Below, one piece after another: positions 16,859 to 25,432 of a DNA stretch of 47,973 bases. Position numbers and translations under genes: made by a program. Source of the stretch: Nonomuraea sp. SBT364 (lineage in GTDB: Bacteria > Actinomycetota > Actinomycetes > Streptosporangiales > Streptosporangiaceae). The notes beneath the pieces were generated by a model, which saw only the letters and a program-made list of their open reading frames with translations, was not told where the DNA came from and searched no databases. Every line of letters starts with the position of its first letter. Position 1 is the stretch's first letter. Where the stretch lies: positions 1 to 47,973 of the forward strand of contig NZ_LAVL01000060.1 of assembly GCF_001083785.1 (NCBI RefSeq). Reading direction: 5' to 3'.

Positions 16859-17272
16859 ATGGCCGGGGAGAGTTTTCGTTTCGGCAACGTCAGCGGGCCG
16901 GTCAACGCCGGCAGCGGCAACCTCAACATGCACGGCCACCAGCAGGTGGCCGGGCGCGACCTGCACGCCGGCGCCGCCGACCCGGGCGTGCGAGCCGATC
17001 TCGACGTGCTCCGCCGGGCGCTGGGCGAGCTCCGGCTGACCTCGTCCGAACGCCACGGCGCCGAGAGCGAGCTGGCCGCCCTGGAGCAGGAGGCCGGGCA
17101 GCCCGAGCCCGACCGCGAACGGATGGGGCAGCACCTCGGCGCGTTCACCTCGGCGCTGGAGCGGGCCGGGGCCCTGGCCGGGGCGGGCGTCACGGTGATC
17201 CAGGCCATCGGCGGCATCGCCACCTGGCTCGGCCCGGCCGGTCGCCAGGTGCTCTCCTTCCTCGGCCTCTGA
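16859..17272 (+). CDS. Small protein with shared GPVNAG/GHQQ motif and hydrophobic C terminus
   Basis: A 137-residue protein. Residues 6-35 (RFGNVSGPVNAGSG, then NMHGHQQVAGRD) match residues 113-141 of the preceding FHA protein at most positions. Helices follow at about 44-105 (DLDVLRRALGELRL ... ELAALEQEAG), and then an amphipathic to hydrophobic C terminus (AGALAGAGVTVIQAIGGIATWLGPAGRQVLSFLGL). Motifs of this Gly/Asn/Gln style are known in actinomycete STAND and effector proteins, where some act as amyloid-like signalling segments. Assigning this one to that class is inference. AAAGGCGG lies before the ATG. The layout would suit a membrane-acting effector recruited by the FHA partner. Confidence 0.75.
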   Translation: MAGESFRFGNVSGPVNAGSGNLNMHGHQQVAGRDLHAGAADPGVRADLDVLRRALGELRLTSSERHGAESELAALEQEAGQPEPDRERMGQHLGAFTSALERAGALAGAGVTVIQAIGGIATWLGPAGRQVLSFLGL

Positions 17273-17339
17273 CCACCCGGCCTGCCCATCCTGTTCGTGG
17301 GTGGGTCAGTGGCTGGACCCGGCTGGGGGCGCCGCGCGA

Positions 17340-18504
17340 TCAGGTGTGGCACACGAACCGGATGTCGTGGCTCCCCTCCCCCGCGGCGGCGAAGCTCAGC
17401 AGACGGCCGCCCTCCGCAGTGACGGCGTCCTCGTCGGCCGGCCGCAGCGGCGCGAACAGCTTGATCGTCAGCGTGCCGCCGCGCAGGGACCAGAGCCCCC
17501 GGACGAAGCCGTCCACCGTCAGCGCCGCCTCGACGATCGTGTACGGCCGCTGCTCGGGGGTCATCAGCCGGGTACGGTCCGCGTACCCGAGAACGACGTT
17601 GTCCAGCGCGGCCAGGAACCGTGCGGGCGCGGGGACGGCGGGGTCCGGGCGCGGCGCGTCCGGCAGGTCGAACAGCTCCTGCCCGTCCTCGCCCCGGAAC
17701 ACCGCCGGCCCCGGCCGCAGCCCCGCCACGACCTCACGCAACCGCGTCAGCCCGCTCCACGCCTGCGCGTCCTTCACCGTGGCCGGTCCGAACGCCGCCA
17801 GATACCGCAGCACCAGCGCCTCGGCCGCCGTCCGCCCGGCGGCCGCGATGGCGGTCCCGCCGTTCTCCCCGGAGGGCGGCCCGAGGTCGCCGGGCGGAGT
17901 GGCTCCGGGTGGGAGTGACCAGGCGTCGGGGGCGAGGGGCTGGTCGAGGTAGTGGGCGGCGAGGGCGAAGGCCGCGACGCCGCCAGGTGCCGTCGGGCGG
18001 CGGGTGGACGATCGGGAGCAGCCCCTGCACCGAGCGGGCGAGCGCCACCGCGTCGTGTCCCGGCCAGCGGGCGGCCAGGGCTCTGCCGAGGTCGGGCCGG
18101 TTCAGCGGCCCCCGGCTCAGCAGGTCGTGGGCGGCGGCGGCCAGCTCGGCGGGGTCGATCCCGGCGGTGAGCCTGCCGAAGGAGGCCCGCTGCCACCGGG
18201 CGAGCATCGGCTCCAGCAGCGGGCGCAGCCACAGGTAGTCGCGGGCCGGCACGAGATGCTGCGTCCCCCGGAACAGGGTCGCGCGCACCATCTCGCGCCG
18301 CTCCAGCAACTCGGTGAGGTCGCCGAGCCGGAAACCATCGATCCTGCTCCACAGGCCGACGTAGGGCGGGTCCGGGTCCTGCGCCTGCAGTCCGACGAGG
18401 TGCCCGGCCAGGTCCAGCGCCGGCAGCCGGGTCCGGGTGAGGAGGTGCTGGCGGGCCAGGGTGGCGCGGTTGAGGTGGCGGGAGGTGAGAAGCGGCGCGG
18501 GCAT
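17340..18504 (-). pseudogene. AlkZ/YcaQ-like winged-helix DNA glycosylase, frameshifted
   Basis: Two frames together encode one HTH_42 (AlkZ/YcaQ) protein of about 388 residues. The N-terminal part starts at ATG 18504 (MPAPLLTSRHLNRATLARQHLL) and contains the QxQ motif GLQAQDPDPPY linked to glycosylase activity. It runs to HPPPDGTWRR near 17990. The C-terminal part continues in another frame from VAAFALAAHYLDQPLAPDAW to FVCHT at 17340. The family normally reads through GTW plus a Gly/Arg run into this segment, so one base is extra or two are missing at about 17985-17992. Family members excise bulky or cross-linked bases. The ATG overlaps the epoxide hydrolase stop. Either a true pseudogene or a base-call error in a GC run. 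Confidence 0.8.
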
Positions 18505-19622
18505 CACAGGGTGCCGACGAAGGCGCGCAGGTCGCCGGCCACCAGGTCGGGCACCTCCAGGGCGGCGAAGTGGCCGCCCTGGTCCATCACGGTGTAGCGG
18601 GTGACGTCGAAGAAGCGCTCGGCGAACTCGCGGGGCGGGCACCCGATGTCCTTGGGGAACAGCGCCAGCCCGGTGGGCGCCGCGACGCGGCCGGGCGGAT
18701 CGGCCTGCATGCCCTCGGCGTAGTAGCGGATCGACGACCGGATGGAGTTGCCGATCCAGTACAGCATCACGTTGGTGATCAGGTCGTCGTCGGCGGGCAT
18801 CGTCTCCGACAGGGCGTGGAAGTGCTGGATGAGCCATGCGGCCAGCCCCGCGGGCGAGTCGGCGAGCCCGTAGGAGAGCGTCTGCGGTTTGGTGGACTGG
18901 ATGGCGACATATCCGGTCTCGGTGGCCGCCCAGGTGTGCACGCCCTCCAGGAAGCGGCGCTCCGCCGGGGTCGCGGACTCCTCGTCCACCAGGAAGATGC
19001 TGGGGAACGGGACGTCCGTCAGGTGCAGTCCCATGACCCGCCCGGGGTGGAGCCGGGCGAGTTCCTGCGCCGTGGTGCTGCCCCAGTCGCCGCCGTGCAC
19101 CACGTACCGGTCGTACCCGAGCGTCTCCATGACGCCCGCCACGGCTTCGGCCGCGAGCCCGGCCGTCATCGGCACGTCGTGCGGCTGCGCGGAGAACGCG
19201 AACCCGGGCAGCGAGGGCACCACCACGTCGAAGTCGCCGAGCCTGCCGATCAGGTGCGTGTACCGGTGGAAGGAGTCGGCCCACCCGTGCAGCAGCACCA
19301 CGGGCACGCCCGCCCCGCCGGAAGCCCGTTCGTTCACGAAGTGAACGTCCATCCCGCGTACGGGAGTCGTGAAGTGGTTCAACCGGTTGAGGTCGGCTTC
19401 GACGGCGCGCCAGTCGTAGCCGTCGAGCCAGTGGCCGACCAGGCGGCGCATGAAGGAGGCCGGCGGCCCGGCGTCCCAGCCGGCCGGAGTGACGGTGTCC
19501 GGGATGACGGTGTCCGGGGTGACGGTGTCCGGGGTGACGGTGTCCGGCCAGCGGGTGTCGCGCAGGCGGCGGCGCAGGTCGTCGAGGTCGCGCTGAGGGA
19601 AGTCGATCGTGAACGGTCGCAC
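18504..19622 (-). CDS. Epoxide hydrolase (EHN-type alpha/beta hydrolase)
   Basis: A 372-residue enzyme that opens epoxides to diols. The N-terminal EHN lid region (MRPFTIDFPQRDLDDLRRRLRDTRWPD) precedes the core: HGWADSFHRY, nucleophile Asp in VHGGDWGSTTAQ, and the catalytic His in MDQGGHFAALE. Residues 26-45 carry four PDTV(T/I) repeats encoded by a 15-bp tandem repeat; the family normally passes directly from RWPDTV to GW, so this is an in-frame expansion. GTG start at 19622 has GGAGGAAAC just upstream. It follows the S9 peptidase gene by 52 bp and overlaps the glycosylase start. Substrate unknown. Confidence 0.88.
   Translation of the reverse strand: MRPFTIDFPQRDLDDLRRRLRDTRWPDTVTPDTVTPDTVIPDTVTPAGWDAGPPASFMRRLVGHWLDGYDWRAVEADLNRLNHFTTPVRGMDVHFVNERASGGAGVPVVLLHGWADSFHRYTHLIGRLGDFDVVVPSLPGFAFSAQPHDVPMTAGLAAEAVAGVMETLGYDRYVVHGGDWGSTTAQELARLHPGRVMGLHLTDVPFPSIFLVDEESATPAERRFLEGVHTWAATETGYVAIQSTKPQTLSYGLADSPAGLAAWLIQHFHALSETMPADDDLITNVMLYWIGNSIRSSIRYYAEGMQADPPGRVAAPTGLALFPKDIGCPPREFAERFFDVTRYTVMDQGGHFAALEVPDLVAGDLRAFVGTL
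19489..19548. repeat. 15-bp x 4 in-frame tandem repeat in epoxide hydrolase gene
   Basis: Four consecutive units of GTGACGGTGTCCGGG (plus strand), the second beginning with A and the last ending in C. It adds (PDTVT)n to the lid region and could vary in copy number between strains. Confidence 0.9.
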
Positions 19623-19674
19623 GTTTCCTCCAAAGGTGAAGCGATGTCACGCGCCACCGTAGGGAGGTTCGCGG

Positions 19675-21573
19675 TCACCTTCCGTCCGCGAATGAACCGA
19701 TCAGATGGTGTTCGAGCCAGCCGGTGACCTTGGTGATGTAGGCGACCCGGTTGGCGACCTGGCGGATCGTGTGGCCCTCGTCGTCGAACAGCAGGGCGTC
19801 GCAGGGCAGGCCGAGCGCGGCGGCGGCCTCCAGCATCTGCTCGGCCTGGTGGAAGGGGACGTTGGTGTCGTGGCGGCCGTGCACGACCAGGAGCGGGGCG
19901 CGGAGCCGGTCGAAGGAGCGCAGCGGCGACAGGGCGCGCAGCAGGTCCCGGTCGGTGTCCGGGTGGCCGTACTCGCGGACGGCCGCGGCCGCGACCCACG
20001 GGTCCGTACGGGCGTAGAAGGTGCCGAAGTCCGCCATGCCGCACACGTTGACGCCCGCCCGGAACAGGGCGGGATGGGTGACGAGCGCGGCGAGCGTGAG
20101 GTAGCCGCCGTACGACCAGCCCATGCAGGCGATCCGCGACGGGTCGGCGGCGCCCAGCCTGACGAGTTCGGCGACGCAGTCGGCCACGTCGTCGATGGCG
20201 CGGAAGCGGCGCTCGCGGTCGTCCGCCTCCCGGAAGGCGCGCCCGTAGCCGGCCGACCCGCGCACGTTCGGGGCGAACACGCCGATGCCGCAGGCGAGGA
20301 GATGCTGGTAGAGCGGGTTGAAGGTGGGGCGTTCCTGATCCTCGGGGCCGCCGTGCAGATGGACGAGGAACGGCGCGGGCCCCTGCGCCCGGGGCGGCCG
20401 GTAGAGCCAGGCGGCCAGTTCGAGGCCGTCGCGCGCCGCGAAGCGCACCGGCTCGGCCTCGACCGCCCCGGGCAGCCGGCCGGCGCCCGCGACGTGCTCG
20501 TAGGCGCCGCTCGCCAGGTTGCACACGTACACCTGGGACGGCTGGGCGGCGCCTTCGGCCGCCAGCACGGCGCGGGTGCCGTCCAGCGACACGCGGATGG
20601 AGGTCACGACGTCGGCCGGCAGGTGGGACAGCGGGGCCGTGACGCCGGTGCGCGGGTCGAGGAGCTCCAGGCGGGAGCGGCCCCGCTCGTTCCACACCAG
20701 GACGGCCCGCCGCCCGTCGGCGCTGAGCGCGAACTGGTCCAGCTCCGCCCCCTCCCGCTCGGCGAGCACCACCGGACCACCGCCGTGCGGCCCCCCGCGC
20801 CGGGCATGGGCCTCCAGAGGACCGCCTTCGCCCAGGTGGTTCGCCCCCGGGCCGTCGCCGGGCGGGCCGGGGCCGTCCCGGGGGCCGCCGCCGTACGCGG
20901 CCGGGCGGTCCGCCCACAGCTCGTCGCCGTGGACGGCCAGGAGGGCGGTGCGGTCGCGGCCGGCGTCGGTGACCAGGTAGGCGATGCGCCCGTCCGGGGA
21001 CAGGATGCCGTAGTCGGTCGTCCCCGGCAGCCCCGGCAGCAGCTCGTGCTCGCCGCCCCCCACCCGGCGCACCGACATGCGGCGCGCGCCCCGGGGCCCG
21101 TGCCGCACGAGCACGGTGGCGTGGTCGCGGCTCACCGCCGCGGGCCGCAGCAGCGTCCCGGACGCGACGACCTGCCGGCCGCCGGTGGCGGCGTCCACCA
21201 GCACCGCGTCGGTGCGGCCACCGGCGTGGGTCTCGGCCACCAGGAGGTCCTCGCCGCGTTCGGTCCACCGGATGAACACCGCCGACCCGCCCGAGGGCGC
21301 CGCCAGGGGCCGCAGGTCGCCGCCGTCCGGCCGTACCGTCCAGACCTCGGTGTGCTCGCCGCCGCCGGGGGCGAGCAGGACGGCCAGCCGGGCGCCGGTC
21401 GGCGCCCAGTGCACGTCGACGACGGGATGCGGGCCGGTGGGGACGGGCCGGGACGCGCCGCGCGCCGGCTGGATCCAGGCGCGCGGCGTGCCGTCGTGGT
21501 CACTGCCGTGGACGACCGCCGAGCAGTCCGGCGCCAGAGCTGGCGCCCAGCACGACCACGGAAGGTGCGTCAC
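19675..21573 (-). CDS. S9-family (prolyl oligopeptidase-like) peptidase
   Basis: A 632-residue serine peptidase. The N-terminal half is a seven-bladed-propeller-type region with SPDGR-like turns. The C-terminal hydrolase half has LHGGPEDQERPTFNPLYQ, the nucleophile in MGWSYGGYL, the acid in VVHGRHDTNVPF and the His in DDEGHTIR. It probably cleaves small peptides or acyl-amino acids in the cytosol. I place the start at GTG 21573, which overlaps the preceding amidotransferase stop (ATGTGA) and gives THLPWSCWAPALAPD; ATGs further upstream lie inside that gene and have poor ribosome sites. Coupling to the amidotransferase suggests it acts on, or recycles, that pathway's dipeptide product, which is inference. 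Confidence 0.85.
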   Translation of the reverse strand: MTHLPWSCWAPALAPDCSAVVHGSDHDGTPRAWIQPARGASRPVPTGPHPVVDVHWAPTGARLAVLLAPGGGEHTEVWTVRPDGGDLRPLAAPSGGSAVFIRWTERGEDLLVAETHAGGRTDAVLVDAATGGRQVVASGTLLRPAAVSRDHATVLVRHGPRGARRMSVRRVGGGEHELLPGLPGTTDYGILSPDGRIAYLVTDAGRDRTALLAVHGDELWADRPAAYGGGPRDGPGPPGDGPGANHLGEGGPLEAHARRGGPHGGGPVVLAEREGAELDQFALSADGRRAVLVWNERGRSRLELLDPRTGVTAPLSHLPADVVTSIRVSLDGTRAVLAAEGAAQPSQVYVCNLASGAYEHVAGAGRLPGAVEAEPVRFAARDGLELAAWLYRPPRAQGPAPFLVHLHGGPEDQERPTFNPLYQHLLACGIGVFAPNVRGSAGYGRAFREADDRERRFRAIDDVADCVAELVRLGAADPSRIACMGWSYGGYLTLAALVTHPALFRAGVNVCGMADFGTFYARTDPWVAAAAVREYGHPDTDRDLLRALSPLRSFDRLRAPLLVVHGRHDTNVPFHQAEQMLEAAAALGLPCDALLFDDEGHTIRQVANRVAYITKVTGWLEHHLIGSFADGR

Positions 21574-23345
21574 ATGCCGTGCGCTTGCAGCCATAGCTCC
21601 AGCAGCCCGACCTGCCACAGCGCGCTGACGCCGGTGGCGGCCCGGTCACGTTCGGGGCCGGCGAGCAGCCCGGCCACGTACTCCTGCCGGAACAGCCCGC
21701 GCGAGCGCGCCGCCGGGCTCGTCAGCGCGTCGCGTACGAGATCGAGGAGCGGCCCGTCCGGGTGCCGGACGGCGGGCACCGGGAAGTAGCCCTTGGGCCG
21801 GTCCACCACCTCGGCGGGCAGCAGCTTGCGGGCGGCGTCCTTGAGCACCCCCTTGCCGCCGCCGGCCAGCTTGAGCTCGGCGGGGCAGGCGGCGGCGAGC
21901 TCGACCAGCTCGTGGTCGAGGAACGGCGTGCGCGCCTCCAGCCCGTGCGCCATCGTCATGTTGTCGACGCGTTTGACCGGGTCGTCGACGAGCATCGCGG
22001 TGGTCTCCAGGCGCAGCACCGCGTCCAGCGCGGTCGCCGCGCCGGGCGCGGCCAGGTGCCGGCGCACGAACTCGCCGCTGACGTCGCGCTCCACCAGGTG
22101 CTCGGGCGCGAGGATGCGCGCCAGGTCGTCGTGCGGGCGGTCCCTGAACGCCGCGAGGTACGTGTCGGCCGCCCGGTCCCGCGCCACCCCGGCCAGCGGC
22201 GGGAACCAGTCGTAGCCGGCGAACACCTCGTCGGCGCCCTGCCCGGACTGCACGACCTTGACGTGCCCGGACACCTCGCCGGCCAGCAGGTGGAAGGCGA
22301 CGCAGTCGTGGCTGACCATGGGCTCGCTCATCGCCAGCACCGCCTGCTCCACCCCGGACAGCAGCCGCGAGTCCGGCACGCGGATGCGGTGGTGGTCGGT
22401 GCCGAACCGCTGCGCGACCAGGTCGGAGTAGGCGAACTCGTCGCCGCGCTCGCCCCCGGCGGACTCGAAGCCGATGCTGAACGTGGCCAGCCCCGCCTGC
22501 CCCTCCTCGGCCAGCAGCGCGACGATGAGGCTGGAGTCCAGCCCGCCGGACAGCAACACGCCCACGGGCACGTCGGCGACCATCCGCCGGCGCACGGCGG
22601 TGCGCAGCGACTCCAGGACGGCCTCCCGCCACTCCCCCGCGTGCGCCGGGCGTTCGGCCGGCGTGTGCTCGGGCTCCCAGTAGCGCCGGTCGGTGGCGGT
22701 CCCGTCCGGTTCATAGGTCCGTACGGTGGCCGCCGGCAGCTTGCGGACCCCGGCCAGGATCGTGCGCTCGCCGGGCACCAGCGAGTGGAAGGTCATGTAG
22801 TGATGCAGCGCGGCCCGGTCGATGGCGGTGTCCACGCCGCCCGCGGCGAGCAGGGCGGGCAGCGTGGAGGCGAAGCGCAGCCGCCGGCCGTCGGCGGCCA
22901 GGTAGAGGGGCTTGACGCCGAGCCGGTCGCGGCCCAGAGTGAGCCGGCCGCCGGCGCGTTCGGAGACGGCGAAGGCGAACATGCCGGCGAAGTGGTCCAC
23001 GCAGGCGGGACCCCACCGGTGGTAGGCCTTGACCAGGACCTCGGTGTCGGAGTCGGAGAAGAAGCGGTAACCGGCGCGGCGCAGCTCGTCGCGCAGCTCG
23101 CGGTAGTTGTACAGGCAGCCGTTGAAGACCGCCTCGAGGCCGAGTTCGGCGTCGACCATGGGCTGGGCGGCCTTCTCCGACAGGTCGATGATCTTCAGGC
23201 GGCGGTGGCCGAGCGCGATCGGGCCGCGCGACCACAGGCCGGAGCCGTCGGGGCCGCGCTCGTGCATGGCCTCGGTCATACGGCCCACGGCGCCGAGGTC
23301 GGCCTTGTGCCCGTCGAAGCGGATCTCGCCGCTCAGTCCGCACAC
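21570..23345 (-). CDS. Asparagine-synthetase-like amidotransferase (N-acetylglutaminylglutamine amidotransferase type)
   Basis: A 591-residue class II amidotransferase. Cys2 after the start is the glutaminase nucleophile (CGLSGEIRFDG). RGPDGSGLW, FNGCLYNYRELRDEL and GRDRLGVKPLYL follow, then the synthetase half with the PPi loop LLSGGLDSSLIVALL and VVQSGQGADEVFAGYDWFPPL. The wording MSEPMVSHDCVAFHLL and the overall flow match the subfamily that amidates N-acetylglutaminylglutamine, an osmoprotectant dipeptide, better than true AsnB. GTG at 23345 starts 1 nt after the stop of the carboxylate-amine ligase gene, and the peptidase gene overlaps its end. The usual GNAT/ATP-grasp partner (Ngg) is not in the window. 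Confidence 0.85.
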   Translation of the reverse strand: MCGLSGEIRFDGHKADLGAVGRMTEAMHERGPDGSGLWSRGPIALGHRRLKIIDLSEKAAQPMVDAELGLEAVFNGCLYNYRELRDELRRAGYRFFSDSDTEVLVKAYHRWGPACVDHFAGMFAFAVSERAGGRLTLGRDRLGVKPLYLAADGRRLRFASTLPALLAAGGVDTAIDRAALHHYMTFHSLVPGERTILAGVRKLPAATVRTYEPDGTATDRRYWEPEHTPAERPAHAGEWREAVLESLRTAVRRRMVADVPVGVLLSGGLDSSLIVALLAEEGQAGLATFSIGFESAGGERGDEFAYSDLVAQRFGTDHHRIRVPDSRLLSGVEQAVLAMSEPMVSHDCVAFHLLAGEVSGHVKVVQSGQGADEVFAGYDWFPPLAGVARDRAADTYLAAFRDRPHDDLARILAPEHLVERDVSGEFVRRHLAAPGAATALDAVLRLETTAMLVDDPVKRVDNMTMAHGLEARTPFLDHELVELAAACPAELKLAGGGKGVLKDAARKLLPAEVVDRPKGYFPVPAVRHPDGPLLDLVRDALTSPAARSRGLFRQEYVAGLLAGPERDRAATGVSALWQVGLLELWLQAHGM

Positions 23346-23346
23346 C

Positions 23347-24474
23347 TCAGGCCGCCGACGGGTAGCCGCTGCCGGTGGTCAGGCCGCCCGGTCTGGTCTC
23401 GTCCAGGAGCAGGTCGACCACGTCGGCCAGGGAGCCTCGGCGGGCGAACGCGCGGCGCTGGCGCTCGGCCGAGCCGCCGCGGCCGAGCGCGTCCTCGGCC
23501 AGGGCGGAGACGAGCTCCCAGTCGCCGGCCTCCTCCAGGTGCGGGCGCAGCGCGCCGACCAGGCGGGCGACGACGTCGGCGGCCGGCGCGGGCGTGCCTT
23601 CGACGGGGTCGACGAGCTCGCCTTCCAGGCCGGAGCGGGCCGCCTGCCAGCGCGCGGCGCGTACCGGGTCGAGCGGCACCTCGCGGCCGGGGTCGTCGCG
23701 CAGCTCGGCCAGCTCCCTGGCCACCAGTGCCCGGAACAGGCCGGCGATCAGCACGATGTCGTCCACGCGCGGGCACGAGTCGCAGATGCGCAGCTCGACC
23801 GTGGGCACGTGGGCGGACGGGCGGATGTCGTAGTAGATCATGCCGGCGTCGCTGATCACCCCGGACCTGATGAGTTCCGCGATCATCTCCTCGTACTCGG
23901 CGGCCGAGCCGAAGCGGGCCATCGGACCGGTGGTGGGCCAGCGCTCCCACACCAGCGTCCGGTAGCTGGCGTAGCCGGTGTCGGCGCCGAGCCAGTACGG
24001 GGAGCTGGCGCTGAGCGCGAGCAGCGGCGGCAGCCAGGGCGCCAGCCGGTGCGCGACGGCGATCGCCAGGTCGCGGTCGGCGAGCTCGGCGTGCACCTGG
24101 GTGCCGCAGATGAGCTGCTCGCGGGTGAGCACCTGGTAGTCGTCGAGCATGCGCTCGTAGCGGGCCTCGGGTGAGATCTTCATCTGCTCCAGGTCGGCCA
24201 GCGGCACGCTGCCGGCGGCGACGATGCCCAGGCCGACCTCCTCGGCGGCGGTGATCGCGGTGCGGCGCATCGCGTTCAGGTCGCGGGCCAGGTCCGCCAG
24301 GTTGTGGCAGGGCCGGCTGTTGGCCTCCACGGTGGAGCGTTGCAACTCCTCGGTGAAGCGGTCGTCGGGCAGCATGTCGAGCAGGAGCACGGAGCGGGAG
24401 ACGAGCTGCCGCGTGCGTGTGTCGACGATGTGGAACTCCTCCTCGACCCCGACCGCGATCCGCGCCTCCGGCAT
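23347..24474 (-). CDS. YbdK-like carboxylate-amine ligase (glutamate-cysteine ligase family 2)
   Basis: A 375-residue ATP-dependent ligase. VGVEEEFHIVD near the N terminus is the metal/substrate-binding signature; VEANSRPCHNL, GTQVHAELADRDLAIAVAHRL, LSASSPYWLGADTGYASYR and YYDIRPSAHVPTVELRICDSCP follow as in YbdK/EgtA relatives. The family joins glutamate-like carboxylates to amines such as cysteine. In-frame ATGs lie at 24480 and 24474; the latter has GGGAG at 8 nt and is preferred. It is tightly coupled to the amidotransferase gene, so together they may make an amidated gamma- or alpha-linked dipeptide. The substrate is not provable here. Confidence 0.85.
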   Translation of the reverse strand: MPEARIAVGVEEEFHIVDTRTRQLVSRSVLLLDMLPDDRFTEELQRSTVEANSRPCHNLADLARDLNAMRRTAITAAEEVGLGIVAAGSVPLADLEQMKISPEARYERMLDDYQVLTREQLICGTQVHAELADRDLAIAVAHRLAPWLPPLLALSASSPYWLGADTGYASYRTLVWERWPTTGPMARFGSAAEYEEMIAELIRSGVISDAGMIYYDIRPSAHVPTVELRICDSCPRVDDIVLIAGLFRALVARELAELRDDPGREVPLDPVRAARWQAARSGLEGELVDPVEGTPAPAADVVARLVGALRPHLEEAGDWELVSALAEDALGRGGSAERQRRAFARRGSLADVVDLLLDETRPGGLTTGSGYPSAA

Positions 24475-24538
24475 GGCCATCACTCCCTTGTCTCAATTCG
24501 CCTGACGGTCATCTCCCCAGAAATCGGGCTTTCGCACG

Positions 24539-25393
24539 TCAGGCGCCCATCCAGCCCTCCCGCTGCCGGTCGGTGGACGTTCCGGACATGAAGGCGCCGC
24601 CCTGCGTGCCGTCCTCGGTGGAGCCGGGGGTGTAGTAGCGGCGCAACCAGGCCGCCAGGCCGTCGAGGCCGGGCAGCAGCACCCGCTCGGTGACGCCGGC
24701 CTGGTCGAGGCGTTCGCGGACCTCCGCCTTGACCGGCGCCGGGATCGACCAGGCCCGCCACAGCCCGGGATGCTCGCCGAGCCACTCCTGCACCTGGTGG
24801 GTGGGCCGGGACATCGCCGACAGCACCGAGGACTGGTTGACCACGCGCTCGTCCAGCGACGGCGGCTCGAAGAAGACCAGGAACGGCTCCTCCGAAAGCC
24901 GGTCGAAGCTGGGCAGGTCCCCCGCGACCGCGGCCAGCATCTCGGTGGTGAACAGCAGCGCGCCCTCCCTGTCGAGCTCGGCGCGCATCGGCTCGGGCAG
25001 CAGCCGGTGCGCCGCGTGGCAGTCCACCCCCAGCAGCACCGCGTCGTCCTCCGGCCAGGACGCGGTGGCGAAGTGCAGCGCGACCAGCGGCGAGAACGTC
25101 CAGTCGAGCAGCCGGGTGGGCAGCCCGTGATGCTGGCCGAGCGCCAGCCAGTCCCACACGGTGGAGCCGGGCCGCCGGCAGTGGGCGTACTTGCGGAAGT
25201 TGCGCACCAGGTGCCGTTCCAGGGCGGCGTAGTCGCCGCGCAGCCGCGACAGGCTCGACACGTGCGTGTACGAGGCCCGCGCCAGGCCGCGGAAGACCAT
25301 GGCGGAGTGCGCGTGCCCGGTGCCGCGCGGCTCGCTGGCCCGCGCGACCGCGTCGTCGAGGTCGCGCCAGGACGACACCTCATCGATCTTCAT
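24539..25393 (-). CDS. FRG-domain protein
   Basis: A 284-residue protein with the FRG signature: SAMVFRGLARASYTHVSSLSRLRG near residues 31-54, and LALGQHHGLPTRLLDWTFSPLVALHFAT further on. FRG proteins are widespread and often accompany toxins, mobile elements or defence genes; their activity is not well defined. No membrane segment or signal is seen. ATG 25393 (MKIDEVSSWRDLDDAV) is favoured over 25426 because GGAGCGGGA lies just before it and FRG proteins usually begin at this strand. It follows the PP2C gene by 39 bp and may be co-transcribed with it and the ligase gene downstream. Confidence 0.82.
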   Translation of the reverse strand: MKIDEVSSWRDLDDAVARASEPRGTGHAHSAMVFRGLARASYTHVSSLSRLRGDYAALERHLVRNFRKYAHCRRPGSTVWDWLALGQHHGLPTRLLDWTFSPLVALHFATASWPEDDAVLLGVDCHAAHRLLPEPMRAELDREGALLFTTEMLAAVAGDLPSFDRLSEEPFLVFFEPPSLDERVVNQSSVLSAMSRPTHQVQEWLGEHPGLWRAWSIPAPVKAEVRERLDQAGVTERVLLPGLDGLAAWLRRYYTPGSTEDGTQGGAFMSGTSTDRQREGWMGA

Positions 25394-25432
25394 TCCCGCT
25401 CCGCTGCCCGCGCCCGCCCGGCCCACACCCGC

